DNA of 31,785 nt. It comes from an uncultured Collinsella sp. (GTDB lineage: Bacteria; Actinomycetota; Coriobacteriia; Coriobacteriales; Coriobacteriaceae). Numbering within the stretch: the first letter of the stretch is position 1; every line of letters begins with the position of its first letter. The stretch is taken from contig UQIH01000023.1 of the NCBI GenBank assembly GCA_900541145.1, positions 1 to 31,785 on the forward strand, given 5' to 3'. Positions 15,455 through 24,060 of the stretch are shown in pieces. Under the pieces are notes generated by a model that saw only the letters and a list, made by a program, of their open reading frames with translations, was not told where the DNA came from and made no database searches. Made by a program: the position numbers and the translations under genes.

Positions 15455-16369
15455 CACGCGCATCCATATCGACGAGGCGAGACTCGGGCGCGTCCAAAAG
15501 CAGGATCGCATCGCCACGGGCGTGCTGACGGCAATCATCGCCATCGTCATGCTCATCGTCGTCTCCATGGTGGCCTATATCCTGTTCGAGGGCATCTCGA
15601 CGCTGTTCCAGCCGGGTTTTCTCACGCAGCCGTCGCGCGCCAACGGAACTCAGGGCGGCGTACTCTACCAGCTGTTCGACTCGTTCTATCTGCTGCTGAT
15701 CACCCTGATCATCTCGGTGCCCATCAGCCTGGGCGGCGCGGTCTTTTTGGTTGAGTACGCGCCGGACGGTCCCATCCGCGACATCGCTTCCACCGCCATC
15801 GAGACGCTGTCCTCGCTGCCTTCCATCGTTGTCGGCATGTTCGGTTTCCTGGTGTTCTCGGTGCAGCTGGGCTGGAAGTACTCCATCATCTCCGGCGCCG
15901 TCGCGCTCACCATGTTCAACATTCCCATTCTGGTGCGCGTGATCCAGCAGGCGCTCGAGGACGTGCCGCAGGCCCAGCGCGATGCGTGCCTGGCCATGGG
16001 CCTTACCCGCTGGGAGGCCACGCTGCACATCCTGATCCCCGAGGCCATGCCTGCCATCGTGACCGGCATCGTGCTTTCGGCCGGCCGCGTGTTTGGCGAG
16101 GCCGCGGCACTGCTCTTTACCTCGGGCATGAGCTCGCCGGTGCGTTTGAACTTCTTGAGCTTTAACCTGTCGAGCCCCACCTGCGCTTGGAACGTGTTCC
16201 GCCCCGGTGAGTCGCTCGCCGTGCACATCTACAAGATTTACGGCGAGGGCAGCCCCGAGGCCCAGCAGATCGTTTGGGGCACCGCTGCACTGCTGATGAT
16301 CTGCGTGCTGCTGTTTAACATAGTTGCCCGTATCGTGGGCAAGCAACTGGCAAGGAAGATGACGGCCGA

Positions 16370-16373
<4 letters not shown>
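15447..16373 (+). CDS. pstA: Phosphate ABC transporter permease PstA
   Basis: A 308-residue permease with about six transmembrane helices and the PstA blocks LPSIVVGMFGF, GALALT-like GAVALTMFNIPIL, and the coupling loop QRDACLAMGLTRWEA. The GTG start at 15447 lies inside the pstC end and follows an AAGGGGGCGAAGG ribosome site. The stop overlaps the pstB start by 4 bp (ATGA). Confidence 0.94.
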
Positions 16374-17242
<869 letters not shown>

Positions 17243-17298
17243 TCCGGGACATGCTTGAGGCCCGTGGCGGCTATGGTTGCCGCGGGACTGATTGGAGA

Positions 17299-17334
17299 GG
17301 CGGGTCATCTCTTGCGGGAGATGGCCCGCCTTTT
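17299..17334 (+). terminator. Terminator of the pst operon
   Basis: GGCGGGTCATCTC pairs with GAGATGGCCCGCC over 13 bp with one G-U wobble; 6-base loop, then TTTT. This ends pstSCAB transcription. Confidence 0.88.
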
Positions 17335-17351
17335 GCTCTACGACCGAAACG

Positions 17352-17386
17352 ACCACCACAAAGGGGACAGGCGCCTTCGTGGTGGT
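17352..17386. repeat. 35-bp ACCACCAC...GTGGTGGT REP hairpin
   Basis: ACCACCACAAAGGGGACAGG... ending CCTTCGTGGTGGT, self-complementary at its ends. A second copy in the opposite orientation lies at 29966-30000. Both lie in short spacers upstream of a gene. Confidence 0.75.
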
Positions 17387-17446
17387 TTGGGGTGGGGCTC
17401 GCTGCTATCATGGACAACGTTGAATTTCTACGAAGGAGCAGGGCAT

Positions 17447-19306
17447 ATGGCGATTCTTTTGGGATGCGATTCCGTCAGCCTAGAGTTTCCCACCAAGCAT
17501 ATTTTCGATAGCGTTACGCTCGGCGTGGGCGAGGGCGACCGTATTGGTATTGTCGGTAAAAACGGCGACGGTAAGTCGACGCTGCTGAGCGTGCTCGCCG
17601 GCACGTTGGAGCCCGACGACGGACGCGTGACGCACCGCCGCGGCACGACGATCGGTCTGCTCGGCCAAAAGGACAACCTGGTCGATACTGATACCGTGCA
17701 TCATGCCGTTGTGGGCGACGCCCCCGAGTACGAGTGGGCGTCGAGCCCCCGCACGCGCCAGATCCTCGCCGGCCTCATCAGCGATGTGCCCTGGGAGGGC
17801 ACGGTGGGCGAGCTTTCGGGCGGTCAGCGCCGTCGCGTGGACCTCGCGCGCTTGCTGATCGGCGATTACGACGTGCTCATGCTCGACGAGCCCACCAACC
17901 ACCTAGATATGCGCACCATCAACTGGCTCGCGCGTCACTTAAAGGCCCGCTGGCAGCGCGGCCAGGGTGCCATGCTCGTGGTCACGCACGACCGCTGGTT
18001 CTTGGACGAGGTCTGCACCAGCATGTGGGAGGTCCACGACGGCCAGGTCGATCCCTTCGAGGGCGGCTATTCGGCATACATCCTGCAGCGCGTGGAGCGC
18101 GACCGCATGGCCGCCGTTACCGAGGAGCGCCGTCGCAACATGGCGCGCAAGGAGCTCGCGTGGCTGAGCCGCGGTGCCCAGGCTCGTTCCACCAAGCCCA
18201 AGTTTCGCGTGGATGCCGCTCGTGAGCTGATCGCCGACGTGCCGCCCGTGCGTGACGAGCTGGAGCTCAAGCGCCTGGCCGTGAGCCGCTTGGGCAAGCA
18301 GGTTATCGATGTGGTCGACGTGGACGCCGGCTATGCGGATACCGATGGTGCGCCCAAGCAGGTGCTCTCCGATGTGACCTGGCTCATCGGTGCGGGCGAC
18401 CGCTATGGTCTTTTGGGCGAGAACGGCGCCGGCAAGTCGACGCTGCTCGATGTGATCCAGGGCAAGATTGAGCCCACGCGCGGCCGTGTGAAGATTGGCC
18501 AGACGGTGCGCTTTGGCGTGCTGTCGCAGCAGCTCGAGGAGCTCGAACCCTTCATGGGCGACACGATCCGCGAGGTCCTCGGCAACTATAAGAAGTATTA
18601 CGTCATCGACGGCAAGGAGACTTCGCCCGAAAAGCTCTGCGAGCGCCTGGGTTTTACGACGCAGCAGCTCTGGAGCCGCATCGGCGATCTTTCGGGCGGC
18701 CAGCGCCGTCGCCTGTCGCTGTTGCTGACGATCCTGGACGAGCCCAACGTGCTTATCCTGGACGAGCCCGGTAACGACCTGGATACCGATATGCTCGCGA
18801 TTGTCGAGGACCTGCTCGACGGCTGGCCCGGCACGCTGATTCTGGTGACGCACGACCGCTTCTTGATGGAGCGCGTGACCGACCAACAGTGGGCGCTGCT
18901 CGACGGTCACCTGACGCATATGCCCGGCGGCGTCGACCAGTACCTGCGCCTGTGCAACGCCACCGCTGAGGGCGAGCCCGTGGGCGCGCCGAGTGCCAAG
19001 ACCGGCACGTTTGACACCGGTGCCGCGGCGGCTGCGGCCGAAAAGCCCAAGTCGAGTGGCCAGCCCAATGGCCTGTCCAACGCCGAACGCCAGAAGCTCC
19101 GCCGCGAGGTGAGCTCGCTCGAGCGCAAAATGGAGACGCAGCGCGCTCGCGTGGAGGAGGCCGAGGCCGCGATGGCACAGGTCGACCCCACCAACTACAC
19201 GGCGCTGGGCGAGCAGCAGGCAAAGATCGACGAGGCTCACGCTACCATGGACGAGCTGGAGATGGCGTGGCTCGAGGCGAGCGAAAAGCTCGAGGGCGAG
19301 GAGTAG
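17447..19306 (+). CDS. Uup-like ABC-F ATPase
   Basis: A 619-residue soluble protein with two ABC domains and no membrane segments. Domain 1: Walker A GKNGDGKS 37-44, LSGGQ 123-127, DEPTNHLD near 147-154. Domain 2: GENGAGKS 324-331, LSGGQ 415-419, DEPGNDLD 439-446. The linker between them is basic. A C-terminal coiled coil (about 546-619) and the NDLD Walker B point to the Uup branch, which acts on ribosomes or nucleic-acid structures rather than in transport. Gly replaces the usual Thr in the second DEPTN. GAAGGAG lies 8 bases before ATG 17447; the frame open to 17255 is not used. The HAD gene starts 6 bases after the stop. Confidence 0.92.
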   Translation: MAILLGCDSVSLEFPTKHIFDSVTLGVGEGDRIGIVGKNGDGKSTLLSVLAGTLEPDDGRVTHRRGTTIGLLGQKDNLVDTDTVHHAVVGDAPEYEWASSPRTRQILAGLISDVPWEGTVGELSGGQRRRVDLARLLIGDYDVLMLDEPTNHLDMRTINWLARHLKARWQRGQGAMLVVTHDRWFLDEVCTSMWEVHDGQVDPFEGGYSAYILQRVERDRMAAVTEERRRNMARKELAWLSRGAQARSTKPKFRVDAARELIADVPPVRDELELKRLAVSRLGKQVIDVVDVDAGYADTDGAPKQVLSDVTWLIGAGDRYGLLGENGAGKSTLLDVIQGKIEPTRGRVKIGQTVRFGVLSQQLEELEPFMGDTIREVLGNYKKYYVIDGKETSPEKLCERLGFTTQQLWSRIGDLSGGQRRRLSLLLTILDEPNVLILDEPGNDLDTDMLAIVEDLLDGWPGTLILVTHDRFLMERVTDQQWALLDGHLTHMPGGVDQYLRLCNATAEGEPVGAPSAKTGTFDTGAAAAAAEKPKSSGQPNGLSNAERQKLRREVSSLERKMETQRARVEEAEAAMAQVDPTNYTALGEQQAKIDEAHATMDELEMAWLEASEKLEGEE

Positions 19307-19312
19307 GCGAGA

Positions 19313-20083
19313 ATGATCAAGGCCGCGTTTTTCGATATCGACGGCACGCTGCTGAGCTTTAAGACCCACCGGATTCCGGCGTCGGCGCAGCAGGTGCTCG
19401 ACAGCTTTCGTGAGCAGGGGATTGCGTGCGTGATTGCCACGGGTCGCCCGACCTACCAGATGCCCGATTGGCTGTTCAATTTGGGTTGGGATGCGTACAT
19501 TACGCTTTCGGGCCAGCACTGCTTTGATGCTGAGGGCGTCTACCGTAGCTGCCCGATTGACCCGGACGACGTTGCGGTGATTGTGGACCAGGTGGCGCAG
19601 GGGCGCTACGACTCGCTGTGTATGCAGGGTGAGAACTCGTTTGTGAATCGCCTGTCCGAGCGCGTGGTGACGGCCGGCAGCAACGCGGGAATCGTCTACC
19701 ACGAGGAGCCGTTTGAGCACGCCTTTGACGCACCGGTCTACCAGTTCTGCGCCTTTGTGGACCCGGCCGACGAACATATCGTGACCGACGCCGTGTCGCA
19801 TTCGCTCACCACGCGCTGGTGCGACCTGTTCTGCGACATTATTCCCGCTAACGGCGGCAAGGACCTGGGCGTGGCGGCGACGCTCGAGCGGCTTGGTATC
19901 GACGCGAGCGAGGCGATTGCCTTTGGCGACGGCGAGAACGACCTGTCGATGTTCTCGGCCGTGGGCACAAGTGTGGCCATGGGCAACGCGCAGGACACGG
20001 TGAAAGCTGCAGCGACCTATGTGACGACCGCCGTGGACGACGACGGCATCTGCAACGCCGCGAAGCACTTTGGATTGATGTAA
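19313..20083 (+). CDS. Cof-type (HAD-IIB) phosphatase
   Basis: A 256-residue HAD hydrolase with a large C2 cap. Motif I is FFDIDGTLL with the nucleophile Asp8, motif II is VIATGR, a Lys in NGGKDLGV serves as motif III, and motif IV is AFGDGENDLSMF. The C-terminal VAMGNAQDTVKAAA block is the classical Cof signature. Such enzymes dephosphorylate sugar phosphates or cofactors such as FMN or PLP; the substrate is unknown. It begins 6 bases after the ABC-F stop and is cotranscribed with it. A terminator follows at 20107. Confidence 0.92.
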   Translation: MIKAAFFDIDGTLLSFKTHRIPASAQQVLDSFREQGIACVIATGRPTYQMPDWLFNLGWDAYITLSGQHCFDAEGVYRSCPIDPDDVAVIVDQVAQGRYDSLCMQGENSFVNRLSERVVTAGSNAGIVYHEEPFEHAFDAPVYQFCAFVDPADEHIVTDAVSHSLTTRWCDLFCDIIPANGGKDLGVAATLERLGIDASEAIAFGDGENDLSMFSAVGTSVAMGNAQDTVKAAATYVTTAVDDDGICNAAKHFGLM

Positions 20084-20106
20084 CTGTGGGTCGGCACCCG
20101 GCGCCT

Positions 20107-20142
20107 GGGGACACTCCTTGCGGGGCGTCCCCATTTTGTTTT
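20107..20142 (+). terminator. Terminator derived from a GGGGAC repeat
   Basis: GGGGACACTCC-TTGC-GGGGCGTCCCC followed by ATTTTGTTTT. The left arm is the same GGGGACACTCC word as in the repeat at 175-185, so a REP-like unit seems to serve as the terminator. Confidence 0.75.
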
Positions 20143-20166
20143 CGTCCCGCACGTTTTGTGAAACAC

Positions 20167-20220
20167 GGCTAACTTTTAGACAAAGTAGTAAGACATGGGC
20201 AACTTTTGCGGTAAAGTAAG
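20167..20220 (+). promoter_or_regulatory. Direct repeats upstream of the MntR-like gene
   Basis: GGCTAACTTTT (20167) and GGGCAACTTTT (20197) are exactly 30 bp apart, each followed by (A)AAGTA. GGCTAAC recurs at 20239-20245. GGCTAAC fits half of the DtxR/IdeR-type box. CATGGGCAACT (20194-20204) recurs upstream of the ArsP_2 gene at 26645. Confidence 0.5.
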
Positions 20221-20270
20221 CTGTGAAAAGTATCCAAAGGCTAACTAGCAATCATCGCGAAAGGCGGCCC

Positions 20271-20660
20271 ATGGCCCTACGTGAATCCGGAGAAGACTAT
20301 CTCGAATCGATCTACGTTCTGTCGGAACGTCAGGGCATCGTGCGCTCGATCGACGTTGCGGAGTACCTCGGCGTAACCAAGGCGAGCGTTTCCAAGGCCA
20401 TGGCGACGCTGGAAAGCAACGGCTATGTCGAAATGGGCAAGCGCGACGTTCATCTGACGGAGCGTGGTCTGGAGGTCGCTCGCCAAATGTGGGAGCGTCA
20501 CTGCTTTTTCGTGGGGCTGTTGGAGGATGCGGGTGTTTCGGCTGAGGTCGCGTCGCAAGAGGGCTGCCACATGGAGCACTGCCTAAGCGAGGAGAGCTTT
20601 GAGAAGCTAAGATCGATGCTGGGACGGGAAGATGTGGCGGGTCCAACAACGGAAGCCTAA
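20271..20660 (+). CDS. DtxR/MntR-family metal-dependent regulator
   Basis: A 129-residue repressor with an N-terminal winged helix (SIDVAEYLGVTKASVSKAMATLE) and a helical metal-binding and dimer domain, without the C-terminal SH3 domain of DtxR, like B. subtilis MntR. Asp9 and Glu12 (GEDYLESIY), the His of WERHCFF, and Glu-x-x-x-x-Glu-His in EGCHMEHCLS match the MntR metal ligands. It should bind DNA when loaded with Mn or Fe. GAAAGG is 6 bases before ATG 20271. The upstream direct repeats suggest autoregulation. A 127-bp hairpin separates it from the converging P-ATPase gene. Confidence 0.9.
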   Translation: MALRESGEDYLESIYVLSERQGIVRSIDVAEYLGVTKASVSKAMATLESNGYVEMGKRDVHLTERGLEVARQMWERHCFFVGLLEDAGVSAEVASQEGCHMEHCLSEESFEKLRSMLGREDVAGPTTEA

Positions 20661-20796
20661 CTGACCCACAGTGGCGCGGAGTTCACGCAAAGCGCGAACC
20701 AGCGACCGGGACCAGCGGCCCTTTCGGCCAAGTCCATTTCAGCTAAGGAACCCCGCCAGCAAGCGATGCCCAAGAACCGCCAGCTGTGTCAATGCA

Positions 20797-20923
20797 GGCC
20801 GGGGCCGGGCTTGGTTTTGAAAACACTCCGCAGCGCGAGGCCCGCCTTTCCGTTGCTCCGCAGGAGCAGGAAAGACGGGCCTCATGCGCGAGGACGTTTT
20901 CAAAACCAAGCCCGGCCCCGGCC
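20797..20923. repeat. 127-bp long hairpin
   Basis: Perfect outer arms of 28 bp (20797-20824 and 20896-20923, starting GGCCGGGGCCGGGCTTGG), then imperfect inner arms of about 27 bp sharing GAGGCCCG and CTTTCC, and a small inner GCTCC/GGAGC hairpin. It lies between two converging genes, 16 bp past the P-ATPase stop. It may serve as a two-way terminator but is far longer than needed. 20661-20796 shows no gene. Confidence 0.8.
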
Positions 20924-20939
20924 GGACAGCCCACGAACG

Positions 20940-22892
20940 CTACAGGTTCTTGACACCCATCGCGCGCATGGCGTTCAGGATGGCGATGATCGCCACGCCT
21001 ACGTCGCCGAACACGGCAAGCCACATGTTGGCGATGCCGAGTGCTGCCAGCACTAGAATCAGCAACTTAACGCCCAGCGCAAAGATGATGTTCTGCCAGA
21101 CAATCGCCATGGTCTTGCGTGCCACGCGGATCGCGCGGGAAATGTTGGACGGCTTGTCGTCCATGAGCACGACATCGGCGGCCTCGATCGCAGCGTCAGA
21201 ACCCATAGCGCCCATGGCAATGCCCACATCGGCGCGCGTAAGCACGGGCGCATCGTTGATGCCGTCGCCCACAAAGGCGAGCTTGCCCTTGCTACTCTCG
21301 GTTGCAAGCAGCGCCTCGACGCGCTCGACCTTATCGCCCGGCAGCAGCTGCGCGTGGAACTCGTCGAGCCCCAGCTGCTTGGCCACCGCAGCAGCCACTT
21401 CCTCGCGGTCGCCCGTGAGCATGACGGTGCGCTTGACGCCGGCGGCGTGCAGGTCGCGGATCGTTTGCTCGGCATCGGCCTTGACGGTGTCTGCAATCAC
21501 GATGTGGCCGGCGTACACGCCGTCAACGAGCACATGCAGAATCGTTCCGACGACCTCGCAATCGGGCGCTTCGACGCCGGTCGCTGCGAGCATCTTGGCG
21601 TTGCCGACGACGACGTGCCTGCCGTCGATGTTCGCCGTCACGCCATGGCCCGCGTCGTTGGTGGAGTCACTTACGCGCTTGGGGTCGAGTTCGCCCTGGA
21701 AGGCGGCGCGCACCGACTGCGCGATGGGATGGTCGGAGAACGACTCGGCAAGGGCGGCGACCTCGAGCAACGACTGCTCGGTATAGCCGGCTTCGGGGCG
21801 TACCGCCACGACCGAAAACGTGCCGTTGGTGAGCGTGCCGGTCTTGTCAAAGACGACGGTGTCCACGTCGGCGAGCGTCTCGAGGTAGTTGGAGCCCTTG
21901 ATGAGGACGCCCAGCTTGGACGCGCCGCCAATGCCGCCAAAGAAGCTGAGCGGGACGCTAATCACGAGCGCGCACGGGCAGCTGACGACCAGGAAGGTCA
22001 GGCCGCGCAGGATCCAGTCGGACCAGGCGCCGGTGACCAAGCCGCCGCCGAGCACGAGTACCGCGGCAGCGCCGGTGACGGCGGGCGTGTAGACGCGGGC
22101 GAAGCGCGTGATAAAGTTCTCGGTGCGCGCCTTCTTTTCGCTGGCATTTTCCACGAGCTCCAGGACGCGTGCGACGGTGGACTCGCCATAGGGCTTGGTG
22201 GTGCGCACGTGGATGAGGCCCGTCATGTTGATGCAGCCGCTGATGATGTCGTCGCCGGACTTGGCGGGGCGGGGGATTGACTCGCCCGTGAGAGCGGCGG
22301 TGTCGAGCTGGGTTTCGCCCTCGACGATGACGCCGTCGATAGGCACGCGCTCACCGGGCTTGACCACGATCACGGTGCCGACGGCGATGTCATCGGGGAA
22401 GACCTGCTCGAGTGTGCCGTCGGGCTGCTCGACGTTAGCGTAGTCGGGCGCGATGTCCATCATGGCACTGATCGACTTGCGGCTCTTGCCCACGGCGTAC
22501 GCCTGAAACAGCTCGCCGACCTGGTAGAACAGCATGACGGCGGCGCCTTCGGCCATGTGCGGGTCGGTATCGGGGAAGAGCACCATGGCAAACGCGCCGA
22601 TGGTCGCGACGGCCATGAGGAAGCTCTCGTCGAAGGCCTTGCCGCGGCGGATGTTATTGAATGCCTTTTGCAGTACGTCGTAGCCGGCAATCAAAAACGG
22701 CACGAGGAACAGCACAAAGCTGGCGTAGATGTCGCCCGGGGTGCCGAATGCGGCGGTAAGGGTGCCGAACTCATCGAGGGCGTACACCACGGCAAAAATG
22801 CCCAGCGCTACCAGGATGCGGTTGCGCTTATGCTCGAGTGATTCTTTTTTCTTGCGCTTCTTCTTTTTCTTTTTGGGGTCGGCGGTGGCCAT
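20940..22892 (-). CDS. Heavy-metal P1B-type ATPase (Zn/Cd/Pb class)
   Basis: A 650-residue metal exporter. TGES (202-205) is the actuator loop. CPC (305-307) lies in the metal-binding helix. DKTGT with phosphorylated Asp349, SDHPIA and GDGINDAP mark the catalytic domains. A late helix with FGDVGVAIIAILNAMR supplies the Asp seen in ZntA/CadA-type pumps. The N-terminus lacks an HMA domain and instead carries a Lys/Arg-rich stretch (7-16). The stand-alone HMA protein upstream may take that role. GGAGGA lies 8 bases before ATG 22892. An ArsR-type operator sits at 22917-22936. Zn, Cd or Pb cannot be told apart. Confidence 0.93.
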   Translation of the reverse strand: MATADPKKKKKKRKKKESLEHKRNRILVALGIFAVVYALDEFGTLTAAFGTPGDIYASFVLFLVPFLIAGYDVLQKAFNNIRRGKAFDESFLMAVATIGAFAMVLFPDTDPHMAEGAAVMLFYQVGELFQAYAVGKSRKSISAMMDIAPDYANVEQPDGTLEQVFPDDIAVGTVIVVKPGERVPIDGVIVEGETQLDTAALTGESIPRPAKSGDDIISGCINMTGLIHVRTTKPYGESTVARVLELVENASEKKARTENFITRFARVYTPAVTGAAAVLVLGGGLVTGAWSDWILRGLTFLVVSCPCALVISVPLSFFGGIGGASKLGVLIKGSNYLETLADVDTVVFDKTGTLTNGTFSVVAVRPEAGYTEQSLLEVAALAESFSDHPIAQSVRAAFQGELDPKRVSDSTNDAGHGVTANIDGRHVVVGNAKMLAATGVEAPDCEVVGTILHVLVDGVYAGHIVIADTVKADAEQTIRDLHAAGVKRTVMLTGDREEVAAAVAKQLGLDEFHAQLLPGDKVERVEALLATESSKGKLAFVGDGINDAPVLTRADVGIAMGAMGSDAAIEAADVVLMDDKPSNISRAIRVARKTMAIVWQNIIFALGVKLLILVLAALGIANMWLAVFGDVGVAIIAILNAMRAMGVKNL

Positions 22893-22916
22893 GACTCGTA
22901 TCCTCCCATTTGAATG

Positions 22917-22936
22917 TATGAACACTCGCTCATATA
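22917..22936 (-). promoter_or_regulatory. ArsR/SmtB-type operator before the P-ATPase
   Basis: TATGAACACTCGCTCATATA, an imperfect palindrome close to both operators at 23654-23710 (TATGAACATGCGCTCATATA type). It implies control by the ArsR protein encoded upstream. Confidence 0.7.
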
Positions 22937-22948
22937 ATTTCGCGAGCA

Positions 22949-22971
22949 AAGGCCGCGGCAAGCGCGGCCTT
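22949..22971 (-). terminator. Hairpin after the HMA gene
   Basis: AAGGCCGCG-GCAAG-CGCGGCCTT, perfect 9-bp stem, followed on the minus strand by a short TTT. It would partly separate the arsR-HMA message from the ATPase, which has its own operator. Confidence 0.55.
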
Positions 22972-22992
22972 GCAGGTTGGCGTAAACCTGGG

Positions 22993-23211
22993 CTAGAGAA
23001 TGATCTCGCAGTCCGGCTCGGCGTCGGCCGTAAACTCTACAACGCGGTTGAGCACCTCGTCGAACTCAGCATCATCAGCCTCAAGCGTCAGCTTCTGGGT
23101 CATAAAGTTGACGGACACGGATTTGACGCCCTCGAGCTTGGCCAGCTCGTCCTGAAGCTCACGCGCGCAGTTGGCGCAGTCGATCTCGTCGAGTTTAAAC
23201 TGCTTTTTCAT
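22993..23211 (-). CDS. Stand-alone HMA heavy-metal-binding protein
   Basis: A 72-residue ferredoxin-like HMA domain with the metal motif DCANCA (Cys12, Cys15), then LEGVKSVSVNFMTQKLTLE as two strands in part. It can bind Zn, Cd or Cu as a chaperone. It sits between the ArsR sensor and a P-ATPase that has no HMA domain of its own, so it probably works as that pump's detached metal-binding domain. AAAGGA lies 7 bases before ATG 23211. Asp/Glu-rich C-terminus ending PDCEIIL adds a third Cys. Confidence 0.88.
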   Translation of the reverse strand: MKKQFKLDEIDCANCARELQDELAKLEGVKSVSVNFMTQKLTLEADDAEFDEVLNRVVEFTADAEPDCEIIL

Positions 23212-23274
23212 GGTGGGTTCCTTTCTCTGTATTTGCGGCTTGGGTTCAGGCCGCGCTGGTACCGTGGTTGGTCG

Positions 23275-23640
23275 CTATTCGCAGATGTGGCTCATGCCTT
23301 GGTTGAGCATGGTGTAGACGTGGTCGTCGGCGAGCGAGTAGAGGATATTGCGCCCGTCGCGCCGGAATTTAACCAGGTGCGACTGCTTGAGTGTGCGCAG
23401 CTGGTGCGACACCGCGGACTGCGAGGTTTCGGTCGCTTCGGCGATGTCTGCCACGCAGAGCTCGCGGCCCATGAGGGCATAGAGGATCTTGATGCGCGTG
23501 GTGTCGCTGAAGACCTTGAACAGGTCGGCGAGGTCGTAGAGAAGCTCCTCGTCGGGAAGGTCCTCGGGCGAGCAGGTGGTCGGGATCGCGGGTTCGGTGG
23601 CCTCGATGTCGAGTTTCGTTTCATCAACGCGGATGCTCAT
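23275..23640 (-). CDS. ArsR/SmtB-family metal-sensing repressor
   Basis: A 121-residue winged-helix repressor. The recognition helix is TSQSAVSHQLRTLK (about 72-85). The C-terminal helix keeps the alpha-5 zinc ligands of SmtB/CzrA: Asp105, His107, His118, Glu121 (ending SHICE). The CadC-type ELCVCD motif is reduced to ELCVAD (Cys62 only), so the alpha-3 soft-metal site is probably incomplete. Zinc is the likeliest inducer. It starts the HMA/ATPase gene set and is preceded by two operators overlapping its promoter. Confidence 0.9.
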   Translation of the reverse strand: MSIRVDETKLDIEATEPAIPTTCSPEDLPDEELLYDLADLFKVFSDTTRIKILYALMGRELCVADIAEATETSQSAVSHQLRTLKQSHLVKFRRDGRNILYSLADDHVYTMLNQGMSHICE

Positions 23641-23653
23641 TGCAATATCCTTT

Positions 23654-23714
23654 CATATGAACATGCGCTCATATAATTTACTTTCGATTATATGAGTGCA
23701 TGTTCATATGTCAA
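23654..23714 (-). promoter_or_regulatory. arsR promoter with two overlapping operators
   Basis: Two 24-bp arms (23654-23677 and 23687-23710, one mismatch) face each other across 9 bp; each contains an imperfect ATATGAAC...CTCATAT palindrome. On the minus strand a perfect TTGACA (23709-23714) and a perfect TATAAT (23687-23692) stand 16 bp apart, one operator between them and the other over the start point. This is a strong promoter under tight repression. Confidence 0.85.
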
Positions 23715-23797
23715 TGACGTTCAGGTAATTCGTTGTACAAAATGATGGGGAATAGTGGACGAGATCCCGGACTGAGCGTTTTTTGATAGTCGATGCC

Positions 23798-24050
23798 AAG
23801 GTGGGTACCCTCGTGCCGTGCAAAAAATGGAGTATTCTGCAACTATAGGGGGTCCGCTAATTTATTGCAGGCCATATAATGCAGTTCAAGAGTTATCTTA
23901 GGGTGTTAATCCGATGAGTTCTTCCTCAAATGTTGCCTAACGCTCTCACGCAAGAGTGATTTCGCTTCACATTTGGATCCACTCGAGGGTGATAGACACC
24001 CGACCCTGCTGAATACTCGCAATTTTGCACGTCGCTAGGGTACCCACCTT
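23798..24050. mobile_element. 253-bp inverted-repeat element
   Basis: Ends AAGGTGGGTACCCT (23798-23811) and AGGGTACCCACCTT (24037-24050) are perfect complements. Similarity continues inward for about 45 bp through GTGCAAAA..TG..AGTATTC. The GCAAAAAATGG block is shared with the element at 9720-9950. No gene inside. It starts 10 bp past the stop of the DUF559-like gene. The rest of 23715-24060 shows no gene. Confidence 0.65.
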
Positions 24051-24060
24051 GTTAGCCGGC

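Noticed and set aside
17939..20251. 770-aa minus-strand frame opposite the ABC-F and HAD genes
   Set aside because: His/Arg/Val-rich antisense composition, crosses two real genes and their intergenic region.
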